A stretch of 64,000 nucleotides of DNA. Origin: an uncultured Comamonadaceae bacterium. Its GTDB lineage: Bacteria > Pseudomonadota > Gammaproteobacteria > Burkholderiales > Burkholderiaceae. The stretch covers positions 14,686-78,685 of the forward strand of contig CAMLSD010000006.1 in assembly GCA_946482595.1 (NCBI GenBank), read 5' to 3'. Below are positions 24,521 through 33,243 of this stretch, piece by piece. The notes under the pieces were generated by a model. The model searched no databases, was not told the origin of the DNA, and saw only the letters and a list, made by a program, of their open reading frames with translations. The translations under genes and the position numbers were made by a program. Numbering within the stretch: the first letter of the stretch is position 1; each line of letters opens with the position of its first letter.

Positions 24521-24784
24521 TCAGTGGCACTGTCCGCAGCAGGTGCGCCCGTGGGCCGCGGTGTCTGCCGAGGCTGGGGCCGATGCGAGCGCGACGGGGC
24601 TGTACCCGGCCTCGGCAATGGCTTCGCGCAGCATGGCCTCGTCGGCCTCGGTCGGTTCCACCGCCACGCGATGTGTTGCGAGGTCGATGCTGACCTTCGC
24701 CTGTGCGTCGACCTGCCGCAGCGCTTTCGTGATCGTGCTGGCGCAGTGTCCGCAGGTCATGTCCTTGACTTCAAACGTGATCAT
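24521..24784 (-). CDS. copZ: CopZ-like copper chaperone (heavy-metal-associated domain)
   Basis: An 87-residue protein with one HMA domain: MTCGHC (Cys11, Cys14) binds Cu(I), and HRVAVEPTEADEAMLREAI and EAGYSPV complete the ferredoxin-like fold. It would carry Cu(I) in the cytoplasm to CopA. About 20 residues extend beyond the domain and end in RTCCGQCH, a second potential thiol site not found in ordinary 65-70-residue CopZ proteins. ATG 24784 has GGAG about 7 bases upstream, and a CueR-type promoter precedes it. It is divergent from copA. Confidence 0.9.
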   Translation of the reverse strand: MITFEVKDMTCGHCASTITKALRQVDAQAKVSIDLATHRVAVEPTEADEAMLREAIAEAGYSPVALASAPASADTAAHGRTCCGQCH

Positions 24785-24821
24785 GGAGGGCTCCTGGTGA
24801 GCTTGCTGTTGAGGAGCCACC

Positions 24822-24852
24822 AGTCTCGGCCTTGCCATCGGGGCAAGGTCAA
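24822..24852 (-). promoter_or_regulatory. CueR-type promoter of copZ
   Basis: On the minus strand TTGACC (24852-24847) and GAGACT (24827-24822) are 19 bases apart. The operator CCTTGCC-N5-GGCAAGG (24830-24848) is a perfect 7-5-7 palindrome, the best CueR-type site in the window. Confidence 0.75.
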
Positions 24853-24901
24853 GCGGCGGCCGGGTTCGGCACGGCGCGGACGAGACAGTGCCCGCCGGGC
24901 C

Positions 24902-24932
24902 TTGACCTTCCGGTGATGGCAAGGCTGAAGCT
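24902..24932 (+). promoter_or_regulatory. CueR-type promoter of copA
   Basis: TTGACC (24902-24907) and GAAGCT (24927-24932) with a 19-base spacer containing CCTTCC-N6-GGCAAGG. It lies 38 bases upstream of the copA start and 50 bases from the divergent copZ promoter, so one CueR pool should switch both genes on copper. Confidence 0.7.
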
Positions 24933-24970
24933 GAAGGCACATCGACCCTCATCCACAGGAGATCGCCATC

Positions 24971-27427
24971 ATGAGTACCTTGGCCGAAATGAGCCTGCCG
25001 ACCGATTTCAGACTGCCGATCGAAGGCATGACCTGCGCTTCATGCGTCCTGCGCGTCGAGAAGGCGCTGAAGGCGCTGCCCGGAGTGCAGAGTGCGGCGG
25101 TCAACCTTGCCACCGAAGAGGCCACGGTGCGCATTGCCACCGGGGTGGATGCGACGACCCTGGCCGAGGCAGTGCGCCAGGCCGGCTATGAGGTGCCGAC
25201 ACGTCGCCTCGTCCTGCATGTGGAGGGCATGACCTGTGCCTCCTGCGTGGCGCGGGTCGAGAAGGCCTTGCTCAAGGTGCCCGGCGTGTCGAGCGCGTCG
25301 GTGAACCTGGCCACCGAGCAGGCGGCTGTCGACGTGCTGGGCCAGGTGTCGTTTGCCACGCTGGCGGCGGCGATCGACAAGGCCGGCTACGCTGCCCGGC
25401 CGGTTGAGGCTGCATCGACCCAGGCGCCCGCCCGAGGGCTGCCGAGCTGGTGGCCCGTGCTGGTGGCGTCCGTCCTGACCCTGCCGCTGGTGCTGCCGAT
25501 GCTGCTGCAGCTGATCGGCATCGAATGGATGCCCGACGGATGGGTCCAGCTGGCGCTGGCCACACCGGTGCAGTTCTGGCTGGGCGCGCGCTTCTACCGC
25601 GCCGGCTGGAAGGCCGTGCGCGCAGGTGCCGGCAACATGGACCTGCTGGTCGCTCTGGGCACCAGCGCGGCCTACGGCCTGTCCGTCTACCTGCTCTGGA
25701 AACACGCCGATCACGGCATGCCCCATCTGTATTTCGAGGCCTCCTCGGCCGTGATCACGCTGGTGCTGCTGGGCAAGTGGCTCGAACTGCGCGCCAAGCG
25801 CCAGACGGCCGATGCGATCCGGGCGCTCAATGCGCTGCGTCCGACCATCGCCCGCGTGCTGGTGGACGGCACCGAAGTGGCCACGCCGATCGAGCAGGTG
25901 GCCGTGGGTGACCGGGTGATCGTTCGCCCGGGTGAGCGCGTGCCGGTCGACGGCGAGGTGGTCGACGGCCGCAGCCACGTCAACGAGTCGCTGATCACCG
26001 GCGAAAGCCTGCCGGTGGCCAAGGCGGTCGGAGACACCGTCACCGGCGGATCGATCAACGAGGAGGGGGTGCTGCAGGTGCGTACCGCTGCGGTCGGAGC
26101 CGAGACCACGCTGGCGCGCATCATTCGCATGGTGGAGTCGGCGCAGTCGGCCAAGGCGCCGATCCAGCGCATCGTCGACCGCGTCAGCGCGGTGTTCGTG
26201 CCGGTCGTGCTCGGCATTGCCGTGCTGACCTTCGTCGGCTGGTTCGCTTACAGCGGCGACTGGGAACAGGCCCTGATCAATGCGGTGGCAGTGCTGGTCA
26301 TCGCCTGTCCGTGTGCGCTGGGGCTGGCCACACCGACCGCCATCATGGCCGGTACTGGCGTGGCTGCGCGTCGCGGCATCCTGATCAAGGACGCGCAGGC
26401 GCTGGAACTGGCGCACTCGGTCACCGCCGTGGCCTTTGACAAGACCGGCACGCTGACCGAAGGCAAGCCGTCGCTTGTCGCGCTGGAGGCCGCCGAGGGG
26501 CTGGACGAGGCAGCCGTGCTGCAGCTGGCCGCCGCGTTGCAGAAGACGAGCGATCATCCGCTGGCGCATGCGGTGATGGCGCTGGCCCGCTCGCGTGCAG
26601 TGACGGTGCCCCAGGCGCATGAGGCCCGGGCGTTGCCGGGGCGTGGCGTCGAGGCCGTCGTGCGGGGGCGGCATCTGCTGCTGGGCAGCACCCGCCTGAT
26701 GAACGAGTCCGGCGCCCGGGCCGGGTCGCTGCGGGCCCGGGCCGAACGCCTCGAGGCCGACGGCCGCAGCATCTCGTGGCTGCTGGAGCGTGATGCAGGC
26801 GGGACCCGCGTGCTGGGACTGCTGGCATTCGGGGACACCCTCAAGCCGGCGTCCCGTGCAGCCATCGAGCGCCTGCATCAGCTGGGCATCCGTACCGTCA
26901 TGCTCACCGGCGACAACCAGGGCAGTGCACGCGCCGTTGCGCGCGAGCTGGGCATCGACGAAGTCCACGCCGAGCTGTTGCCCGGCGACAAGGCCGGTAT
27001 CGTCCAGCAGATGCGCGCGCAGGGGCAGGTGGTGGCGATGGTGGGCGACGGACTGAACGATGCGCCGTCGCTGGTGGCGGCCGATGTCGGCCTGTCGATG
27101 TCCACCGGGACCGATGTGGCGATGGAAGCGGCCGGCATCACGCTCATGCGCGGGGACCCGCGCCTGGTGGCCGACTCGTTCGACGTGTCTCGCCGCACCT
27201 ACACCAAGATCAAGCAGGGTCTGTTCTGGGCCTTTGCCTACAACGTGCTCGGCATTCCGCTGGCGGCATTCGGCCTGCTCAACCCGGTCATCGCGGGTGC
27301 GGCGATGGCGTTCAGCAGCGTGAGCGTGGTCGTGAACGCCTTGACGCTGCGTCGCTGGCGCGGAGCCGGCGTCGAGTCGCCGGGCCGTGACCGGGGTCAA
27401 GACCAGCGCGCTACACTGCCGGCATGA
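24971..27427 (+). CDS. copA: Cu(I)-exporting P1B-type ATPase CopA
   Basis: An 818-residue inner-membrane pump that exports Cu(I) from the cytoplasm using ATP. Two N-terminal HMA domains carry MTCASC (Cys22/25 and Cys89/92). The membrane-site CPC is at 446-448 ([12 protein letters not shown]), the phosphorylated Asp490 in [13 protein letters not shown] and GDGLNDAP further on, and the last helices have AFAYNVLG and [13 protein letters not shown], the Tyr-Asn and Met-Ser-Ser residues of the copper-selective P1B-1 class. Its stop overlaps the next start (ATGA). The CueR-type promoter at 24902 should induce it. Confidence 0.95.
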   Translation: MSTLAEMSLPTDFRLPIEGMTCASCVLRVEKALKALPGVQSAAVNLATEEATVRIATGVDATTLAEAVRQAGYEVPTRRLVLHVEGMTCASCVARVEKALLKVPGVSSASVNLATEQAAVDVLGQVSFATLAAAIDKAGYAARPVEAASTQAPARGLPSWWPVLVASVLTLPLVLPMLLQLIGIEWMPDGWVQLALATPVQFWLGARFYRAGWKAVRAGAGNMDLLVALGTSAAYGLSVYLLWKHADHGMPHLYFEASSAVITLVLLGKWLELRAKRQTADAIRALNALRPTIARVLVDGTEVATPIEQVAVGDRVIVRPGERVPVDGEVVDGRSHVNESLITGESLPVAKAVGDTVTGGSINEEGVLQVRTAAVGAETTLARIIRMVESAQSAKAPIQRIVDRVSAVFVPVVLGIAVLTFVGWFAYSGDWEQALINAVAVLVIACPCALGLATPTAIMAGTGVAARRGILIKDAQALELAHSVTAVAFDKTGTLTEGKPSLVALEAAEGLDEAAVLQLAAALQKTSDHPLAHAVMALARSRAVTVPQAHEARALPGRGVEAVVRGRHLLLGSTRLMNESGARAGSLRARAERLEADGRSISWLLERDAGGTRVLGLLAFGDTLKPASRAAIERLHQLGIRTVMLTGDNQGSARAVARELGIDEVHAELLPGDKAGIVQQMRAQGQVVAMVGDGLNDAPSLVAADVGLSMSTGTDVAMEAAGITLMRGDPRLVADSFDVSRRTYTKIKQGLFWAFAYNVLGIPLAAFGLLNPVIAGAAMAFSSVSVVVNALTLRRWRGAGVESPGRDRGQDQRATLPA

Positions 27428-27879
27428 ATCGCGTCCTGCACAGTCTGCTGGTCTGGCTCATGGCAATCGCCATGCCGGTGCAGGGCATCGCCGCGTCGAT
27501 GATGCTGGCCTGCGGGCCGGCCCATGAGCGGATGGTGCAGGGCGTCAGCCATGTCGTGGTGGCCGCAGGGCATGACCATGCCGGTGAACACTCACATGAT
27601 GACCACGGGGCCGGCAGCCCTGTCCATGCGCATGACGAACCGAATCCCGGGGCGACAGCGGGGGCAGATGCCAACGGGGCCGAGGCCCCGGCTGTGCACC
27701 ACGGCAAGTTCAGCTGCAGCGCCTGTGCGGCCTGCTGCATCATGCTGGCGCCTCCCGCCAGCTTTTCCCTCCCGCCGGACCCCGGGCCGGTGAACCGGGT
27801 GCAGACCACCGCGTCCGCCCCCACCCCCTCCCACTCGTCCGATCCCCTGGACCGCCCCCCCCGAGCCCGCCACGCCTGA
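27424..27879 (+). CDS. Exported His-rich protein with Cys cluster, copper-associated
   Basis: A 151-residue protein coupled to copA by an ATGA overlap. A signal peptide is clear ([20 protein letters not shown], cleavage near GIAAS), so it acts in the periplasm. It holds several His clusters ([17 protein letters not shown] and VHAHDE) and [16 protein letters not shown], and ends in a Pro/Ser-rich tail. It resembles the short exported DUF2946- or CopL-like proteins of copper operons, but I cannot place it firmly. Copper binding or buffering is inferred from composition and position. Confidence 0.7.
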   Translation: MNRVLHSLLVWLMAIAMPVQGIAASMMLACGPAHERMVQGVSHVVVAAGHDHAGEHSHDDHGAGSPVHAHDEPNPGATAGADANGAEAPAVHHGKFSCSACAACCIMLAPPASFSLPPDPGPVNRVQTTASAPTPSHSSDPLDRPPRARHA

Positions 27880-28051
27880 TGCGGCGTGCTGCCGTGGGGT
27901 GATGCGGTCGCCAGCAAGCGTCCGCTGCTGGTCTGCCGAGGGCGCACTGCCCCCGGCGCCCTGACCGGGCCAACCTCACGCGCCCATCGCGCCGACACCT
28001 TCCCTGCGTGCTGTGGCCGCAGGCGTTTCGTCGAGTTCTTGCGAGGTCCAC

Positions 28052-28450
28052 ATGGTCTTCATTTCACTTCGCCTCGGAGGGTACCGAGGCCTTCCTGCGC
28101 TGATGCTCGTGGCATCGGCATCCATCGCCCAGGCTCAGGCCCAGGGCCTGCCCGACCCCGCCCGGCGCGCCGACCCGCTCGACGCCCAGGCGCGCGTGCC
28201 GACGGTGGTCTACCAGTCGCCGCTGCAGGGCTATCGCCGGCTCGGCGAGGACACCCGCCTCGACTGGAAAGCCGCCAATGACCAGGTGACCCGCATCGGC
28301 GGCTGGCGCGCCTACGCCCGTGAGGCGCAGCAGCCCGAGCCGGCCGTGTCCCCGCCCGCCTCGGCCGGTGTACCGCCACGTGCGCCCGCACCTGCACCTG
28401 CACCCGCACCCGCACCCGCACCGGCCCACGGTGGCCACCGGATGCACTGA
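28052..28450 (+). CDS. Exported protein of unknown function with Ala-Pro tail
   Basis: A 132-residue protein with a signal peptide (LPALMLVASASIAQAQAQG). The mature part has SPLQGYRRLGEDTRLDWKAA and NDQVTRIGGWRAYAREAQ, which I do not recognise as a domain, then a tract of repeated Ala-Pro pairs and GGHRMH at the end. It lies 10 bases upstream of the TolC-family gene and so probably serves the same efflux system; the Ala-Pro tract could span the periplasm. I start it at ATG 28052, with GAGG about 6 bases upstream; GTG 28013 would add residues before the signal peptide. Confidence 0.7.
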   Translation: MVFISLRLGGYRGLPALMLVASASIAQAQAQGLPDPARRADPLDAQARVPTVVYQSPLQGYRRLGEDTRLDWKAANDQVTRIGGWRAYAREAQQPEPAVSPPASAGVPPRAPAPAPAPAPAPAPAHGGHRMH

Positions 28451-28460
28451 GGAGACCACG

Positions 28461-29915
28461 ATGATTCGACTTCTACCGTGGACCGGCCTTCGGCCCCGAG
28501 CGCTGCCCGTGCGTCTGGCCAGCCTGTCTGCGCTGGCGCTGGCGCTGGCGCTCACCGGATGCGCATCGTTCACCCCGGACGCAGGCCTGGGCGTTGTGCA
28601 GCAGGCCACCGAGGCACGCCTGGGCACGCCGGTGCAACTGGCCTGGGCACGCCAGCCCGAGGACCTGGACCGCATCGCGCAACGTGTGGCCGAACTGCTG
28701 TCCGGCCCGCTGGGCATGGATGCGGCGGTCCAGGTGGCCCTGCTGAACAACCGGGGTCTGCAGGCGGCCTATGCCGAACTGGGCATCACCGAGGCCGAGG
28801 TCGTGCAGGCCGCACGCCTGCCCAACCCGGGGTTCAGCTTCGGACGCATGACCCAGGGTGACGAGATCGAGCTGGAGCGCGGCCTTCACGTCAATCTGGC
28901 CCGGCTGGTGGCGATGCCGCTGGTGCAGCGCGTCGAGGCGCGCCGGCTCGAGCAGGTGCGCACCGCTGTTGCGATGCAGGTGCTCTCGCTCGCAGCCGAC
29001 ACGCGCAAGGCCTGGGTGCAGGCCGTGGCGGCCGAGGAATCGGTGCGCTACAGCCAGCAGGTGATGCAGGCGGCCGAGGCCGGTGCCGAACTGGCCCGCC
29101 GCATGGCCCAGGTGGGCAACTTCAACAAGCTGCAGCAGGCGCGTGAGCAGGGCTTCTATGCCGATGCGGCGCTGAACCTCGCGCGTGCCGAGCAGCACCA
29201 GCGCAGCACCCGCGAACGCCTGACACGCCTGATGGGCCTGTGGGGCGAGCAGACGGGCTTCAGGCTGCCCGAGCGCCTGCCTGACCTGCCGAGCCAGCCG
29301 CGCGAACTGCCGGACATCGAACGCACAGCGCTGGCGCAGCGGCTCGACGTCGCGGCGGCACGCCTGGGTGCCGAGGCCACGGCGCGCAACCTCGGCCTGA
29401 CGCGCACCACGCGTTTCGTCAACGTGCTCGAGCTGGGCCTGGTGCGCAACAGTTCCAATGAGGCTCCGACGCAAAAAGGCTGGGAGATCAGCCTGGAGCT
29501 GCCGCTGTTCGACTGGGGCGGCGCCCGTGTGGCGCGGGCTGAAGCCGTGTACATGCAGGCCCTGCACCGCGCGGCCGAAACGGCCATCAATGCCCGCTCC
29601 GAGGTGCGCGAGGCCTATGGCGCCTATCGCTCGGCCTGGGACATCGCGAAGCACCAGCGCGACGAGATCGTGCCGCTGAAGGCGCGCATCGCCGAGGAGA
29701 ACCTGCTGCGCTACAACGGCATGCTCATCGGCGTGTTCGAACTGCTGGCGGATGCTCGCTCCCAGATTGCCAGCGTCAACGGCGCGATCGACGCGCTGCG
29801 CGACTTCTGGATCGCCCAGGCCGACCTCGACATGGCCCTGGTGGGCAAACCCAGTCTGAGTACTTCGGTCCGACCGGTCACAGCGAGCGCCGCGTCGGGC
29901 GACGCGGGGCACTGA
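28461..29915 (+). CDS. TolC-family outer-membrane efflux lipoprotein
   Basis: A 484-residue outer-membrane factor. A lipobox ends the signal peptide (LALALTGC, Cys about 32). Two OEP repeats follow: AVQVALLNNRGLQAAYAELG with ARLPNPGFSFG, and later ALAQRLDVAAARLGAEATAR with WEISLELPLFDWG. These match CusC/NodT-type channels, but the arrangement with a multicopper oxidase and CusF-like protein is that of CopB/CusC-like components in Burkholderiales. GGAG is 8 bases before ATG. No adaptor or permease adjoins it; those lie at 38.4 kb with their own channel. The stop codon is part of a duplicated CTGAG flanking a short palindromic element. Confidence 0.88.
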   Translation: MIRLLPWTGLRPRALPVRLASLSALALALALTGCASFTPDAGLGVVQQATEARLGTPVQLAWARQPEDLDRIAQRVAELLSGPLGMDAAVQVALLNNRGLQAAYAELGITEAEVVQAARLPNPGFSFGRMTQGDEIELERGLHVNLARLVAMPLVQRVEARRLEQVRTAVAMQVLSLAADTRKAWVQAVAAEESVRYSQQVMQAAEAGAELARRMAQVGNFNKLQQAREQGFYADAALNLARAEQHQRSTRERLTRLMGLWGEQTGFRLPERLPDLPSQPRELPDIERTALAQRLDVAAARLGAEATARNLGLTRTTRFVNVLELGLVRNSSNEAPTQKGWEISLELPLFDWGGARVARAEAVYMQALHRAAETAINARSEVREAYGAYRSAWDIAKHQRDEIVPLKARIAEENLLRYNGMLIGVFELLADARSQIASVNGAIDALRDFWIAQADLDMALVGKPSLSTSVRPVTASAASGDAGH

Positions 29916-30078
29916 GAAGGTGTGAAGGAACCCGCCATGCCCGCTCAATCCCCCCGAACGCACCGGCTCGGCGTTGCAAATGCGCGCCGTAGCCCGAGCT
30001 ACGGCTGTGCTTTGCGCCTTGACCCGGCACGCCCGGGTGGCCTGCTCGGCCACGCCGGATTCATTCACACCTTCTGAG
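29912..30078. mobile_element. MITE-like palindromic element with CTGAG target duplication
   Basis: CTGAG at 29912-29916 and again at 30074-30078 flanks 157 bases with perfect terminal inverted repeats AAGGTGTGAA / TTCACACCTT. The arms stay imperfectly complementary inwards to a central GCCGTAG-N6-CTACGGC hairpin, so the whole element is one long palindrome. Removing it with one CTGAG leaves 26 bases, including AGAGGA, between the TolC-family stop and the oxidase ATG, a normal operon gap. It has no transposase; a 46-codon ORF inside (29937-30077) is probably fortuitous. Type and source of the mobilising enzyme are unknown. Confidence 0.6.
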
Positions 30079-30103
30079 CCTGGAACTGCAAAGAGGAATC
30101 CCC

Positions 30104-31519
30104 ATGTTCTCCAGAAGAAACTTCCTGGGCGGCGCCGGCCTGGCCGCAGCCGCCGTCACGGCCAGCACCGTCAGCAAGGTGGCGATGGCCGCCCTGCCCG
30201 AGCCGGTGATCCAGACCCGGCCTGACACCATGCCACCGCTGGTGCCCAACTCCGGCCGACCCTACAACCCGGTGGTCACGCTCAATGGCTGGACCTTGCC
30301 CTGGCGCATGAACAATGGCGTCAAGGAGTTCCATCTGGTGGCCGAACCCGTGGTGCGCGAGATGGCTCCCGGCTTCAAGGCCCACCTGTGGGGCTACAAC
30401 GGACAGAGTCCCGGGCCGACCATCGAGGTCGTGGAGGGCGACCGCGTGCGCCTGTTCGTGACCAACAAGCTGGGCGAGCTCACCAGCATCCACTGGCATG
30501 GCCAGCGACTGCCCAACGGCATGGACGGCGTGACGGGGCTGAACCAGCCCGGCATCCCGCCCGGCAAGACCTATGTCTACGAGTTCGTGGCACGCCGACC
30601 CGGCACCTTCATGTACCACCCCCATGCCGACGAGATGGTGCAGATGGCCATGGGCATGATGGGCTTCTGGGTCACGCACCCCAAGGGCAGGCACCCGCTG
30701 ATCGACGAGGTCGACCGTGACTTCTGCTTCCTGCTCAACGCCTATGACATCGACCCGGGCAGTGCCACGCCGAAGATCATGACGATGCTGGACTTCAACC
30801 TGTGGAGCTGGAACAGCCGCATCTTCCCCGGCATCGACCCGCTGGTCGTGCGCCACATGGACAAGGTGCGCATCCGGGTGGGCAACCTGACGATGACCAA
30901 CCACCCGATCCACCTGCACGGCCATGAGTTCCTGATCACCGGCACCGACGGCGGCCCCACGCCGAAGAGCACGCGCCAGTACGAGGTGACGACCGACATC
31001 GCCGTGGGCCAGATGCGGCAGATCGACTTCCTGGCCGACGAAGAGGGCGACTGGGCCTTCCACTGCCACAAGAGCCACCACACGATGAACGCAATGGGCC
31101 ATGACGTGCCGACCATGATCGGTGTCGACCACAGCCAGGTCGCGCGGCAGATCACCCGCCTCGTGCCTGACTACATGGTCATGGGCGAGCGTGGCATGAA
31201 GGACATGACCGAGATGGAGATGCCGCTGCCCGACAACACGGCGCCGATGATGGCCGGCGAAGGCCCGTTCGGCGCCGTCGGCATGGGCGGCATGTTCAGC
31301 GTGGTGAAGGTCCGTCGGGACCAGAAGCGCGGTGACTACAGCGATCCCGGCTGGTATCAGCACCCGCCCGGCACGGTGGCCTACGAGTTCACCGGCAGCC
31401 TGCCCGACCCGGCCCGATTCAAGGCCGAGAGCGCGGGTGTCATGCCGGCGGTCGCGCGGCCGGCGCAGGACGTCGAAGTCCGGGTGCGCAAGCCGTCCGG
31501 TGGCCACGGACGCCATTGA
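30104..31519 (+). CDS. Multicopper oxidase, Tat-exported
   Basis: A 471-residue periplasmic copper oxidase, probably oxidising Cu(I) to the less toxic Cu(II) with oxygen. A twin-arginine signal is clear (SRRNFLGGAGLAAAAV). The copper ligands are complete: HWHG, YHPH, HPIHLHG and HCHKSHH, the last with the type-1 Cys and His. A Met-rich loop near the end (EMEMPLPDN, PMMAGEG, GMGGMF) may capture Cu(I) as in CueO and CopA oxidases. AGAGGA lies 8 bases before ATG. It follows the TolC-family gene, interrupted only by the palindromic element, and precedes a cupredoxin gene. Confidence 0.93.
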   Translation: MFSRRNFLGGAGLAAAAVTASTVSKVAMAALPEPVIQTRPDTMPPLVPNSGRPYNPVVTLNGWTLPWRMNNGVKEFHLVAEPVVREMAPGFKAHLWGYNGQSPGPTIEVVEGDRVRLFVTNKLGELTSIHWHGQRLPNGMDGVTGLNQPGIPPGKTYVYEFVARRPGTFMYHPHADEMVQMAMGMMGFWVTHPKGRHPLIDEVDRDFCFLLNAYDIDPGSATPKIMTMLDFNLWSWNSRIFPGIDPLVVRHMDKVRIRVGNLTMTNHPIHLHGHEFLITGTDGGPTPKSTRQYEVTTDIAVGQMRQIDFLADEEGDWAFHCHKSHHTMNAMGHDVPTMIGVDHSQVARQITRLVPDYMVMGERGMKDMTEMEMPLPDNTAPMMAGEGPFGAVGMGGMFSVVKVRRDQKRGDYSDPGWYQHPPGTVAYEFTGSLPDPARFKAESAGVMPAVARPAQDVEVRVRKPSGGHGRH

Positions 31520-31573
31520 GACCCTGCCGGAACGCCTGCCGGCAGCAACCAACCTCCTCGAAAGGAAAGACCC

Positions 31574-32068
31574 ATGCGAATGAACAAGCGCGAGATCCTT
31601 GCCGCGGCAGCGGCCTGGCTCGTCACCGGGGGCGCACATGCTCACGGCGACGCAGGACATGCGAAAAAGGCAGCTCCCGTCCGCAAGGAACAAAAGGACT
31701 GGGGCATCGCCGGTGATGCCAAGGCGGCAAAGCGGACCATCGAGGTGCGCATGCTTGACACGATGCGCTTCGAGCCGGACCGGATCACTGTGCGCCTTGG
31801 CGAGACGGTGCGCTTCATCCACCGAAACGCCGGCAAGGTCATGCACGAATTCGTCATCGGCACGCCAGCCGAGAACGCGAAGCATGCCGAACTGATGGTG
31901 AAGTTCCCCGACATGGAGCACGACGAGCCCTACATGGCGCACGTCGCCCCGGGCAAGACCGGCGAGATCGTCTGGACCTTCAACCGCGCCGGCACCTTCG
32001 AGTTCGCCTGCCTGATTGCAGGTCACTATCAGGCGGGCATGGTCGGCACGATCACCGTGTCGGCCTGA
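31574..32068 (+). CDS. Periplasmic cupredoxin-domain protein
   Basis: A 164-residue exported blue-copper-type protein. A short signal peptide (MRMNKREILAAAAAWLVTGG, cleavage near AHAHG) is followed by the beta-sandwich: FEPDRITVRLGETVRFIHRN, VMHEFVIGTP with the first His ligand, then FACLIAGHYQAGM with Cys, His and Met. These fit a type-1 copper site. It may shuttle electrons or copper for the multicopper oxidase 54 bases upstream. ATG 31580 is an alternative start, but AGGAAAG is better spaced for 31574. Confidence 0.88.
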   Translation: MRMNKREILAAAAAWLVTGGAHAHGDAGHAKKAAPVRKEQKDWGIAGDAKAAKRTIEVRMLDTMRFEPDRITVRLGETVRFIHRNAGKVMHEFVIGTPAENAKHAELMVKFPDMEHDEPYMAHVAPGKTGEIVWTFNRAGTFEFACLIAGHYQAGMVGTITVSA

Positions 32069-32136
32069 GCCCGGCACGGCAGCTGAATCTCGTTTGCCGG
32101 CCACCGTGCGACCACCCCAACGACCCAGGAGTCCCC

Positions 32137-32481
32137 ATGAAGATCCTTGCCTGTGCGCTTTCTGCCTTCGCCCTGCTGGGCGGCCCCGCCCTGGCGCAGC
32201 AGAAGCCTGACGATCACGCCGCACACCACACCGCCAGCCCGGCTGCCGCCGGCGCTGCGGACCTCGCCGATGGTGAGGTCCGCAAGATCGACAAGGAGGC
32301 CGGCAAGCTGACCTTGAAACACGGCGAGCTCAGGAACCTCGACATGCCCGGCATGACCATGGTCTTCCAGGTGAAGGAGGCTGCGCTGCTGGACAACGTG
32401 AAGGTGGGCGACAAGGTGAGGTTCCGCGCTGAAAAGGCCGGTAGCGCCTATGTCGTGACCGTCATCGAGCCTGCGAAGTGA
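32137..32481 (+). CDS. CusF-like periplasmic copper-binding protein
   Basis: A 114-residue exported chaperone. Signal peptide MKILACALSAFALLGGPALA, then a His-containing linker (DDHAAHHTA) and the CusF domain: GEVRKIDKEAGKLTLKHGEL, LDMPGMTMVFQV with the Met ligands, and KVRFRAEKAGSAYVVTVIE. The His in KHGE and the Met in MPGMTM are the expected Cu(I) ligands. It would hand periplasmic Cu(I) or Ag(I) to an RND adaptor, possibly the one at 38.4 kb. The next 170 bases hold no gene but include TTGACG-TG-CGTCAA (32574-32587), a perfect short palindrome ahead of the next gene. Confidence 0.9.
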   Translation: MKILACALSAFALLGGPALAQQKPDDHAAHHTASPAAAGAADLADGEVRKIDKEAGKLTLKHGELRNLDMPGMTMVFQVKEAALLDNVKVGDKVRFRAEKAGSAYVVTVIEPAK

Positions 32482-32651
32482 TCGTCGGGCGTGATGCTTC
32501 GCGCGCCGGCGGGCACGCCACCGGGCGGGCAAGCCCCCGGTGGCGCTTCATCACGCCTCGTGCGCCAGGCCTTGACGTGCGTCAACGGCTCGTCGAGACG
32601 TCCGCATAGGATTGACTCATCCGGCGCTGTCGCGTCGGCCGAGCACGTCCC

Positions 32652-33101
32652 ATGCCACCACTGATGAACTTCCAACGACCCCGCCGCATTGCGGCTGTGT
32701 TGTTGTTCGTGTGGCTATTCTCGGTGGCCGCGAGCTGGGCCAATGCGTGCCTCGTTCAGCCGGTGATCGATCCCGCGAGCGCACACGGACATCACGGGTG
32801 GGTGTCCGCGGGGGCGACCGCTGCCGATGCGCAACGATCGGCCAGTGGTGGTGCAGCGCACGAACCCGATCCGGCGCAGACGCTCTGTGCCGAGTTCTGC
32901 GGCGCCGGGCAGCAGCTGGTCGCGAAGCCACAGCCCACCAAGGGTGATGGCGCGGTGGACGCCCCGTTGCATCCCCCGACGGCACTTCTGGCCTGGCCGG
33001 CTTTCGCGCCGACCCCGCTCGAGCTGCCATGGCGCCCTCTGGCGGCGCCCCTCCCACCAGGCCCGTGTGCGGCCATCGTGTTCCTGCGATTGACGCTGTA
33101 G
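32652..33101 (+). CDS. Hypothetical exported protein in the copper cluster
   Basis: A 149-residue protein with an N-terminal hydrophobic segment (RRIAAVLLFVWLFSVAASWA) and a Cys pair in LCAEFCGAGQQL. The first third of the mature part is His-containing (SAHGHHGW) and the last is Pro/Leu-rich. Similar short proteins of unknown function are common in copper islands of this bacterial group. ATG 32664 (MNFQRP) is an alternative start. No domain recognised; a periplasmic metal-related role is inferred from position only. Confidence 0.6.
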   Translation: MPPLMNFQRPRRIAAVLLFVWLFSVAASWANACLVQPVIDPASAHGHHGWVSAGATAADAQRSASGGAAHEPDPAQTLCAEFCGAGQQLVAKPQPTKGDGAVDAPLHPPTALLAWPAFAPTPLELPWRPLAAPLPPGPCAAIVFLRLTL

Positions 33102-33243
33102 CTCCTGTTCCGCGGTGACACGTCTGCGCGGCAAGCCCGCCTGCACGTCGTCACACGCCCCTGCCGTTCCCGATGACACCCCGGGAGCGGCTCATCCGCC
33201 GTCGTCAGACGGCCCTCGATCCCGTTCCAACAGGAGTCTGATC

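Noticed and set aside
25040..27400. 786-codon open frame antisense to copA
   Set aside because: Shadow of copA with Gln/His/Arg-rich translation and no domain; copA has complete ATPase motifs.
29937..30077. 46-codon ORF with a reasonable ribosome-binding site between the TolC-family and oxidase genes
   Set aside because: It lies wholly within the MITE-like palindrome, its stop coincides with the element's end, and the product resembles nothing.
30065..32224. 719-codon minus-strand frame across the multicopper oxidase and cupredoxin genes
   Set aside because: Spans two genes and an intergenic gap on the other strand; translation is His/Val/Asp-rich antisense.
32574..32587. TTGACG-TG-CGTCAA palindrome considered as a CueR promoter
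   Set aside because: It lacks the CCTTSCC/GGCAAGG arms and a -10 hexamer at 19 bases; kept only as a note with the CusF-like gene.
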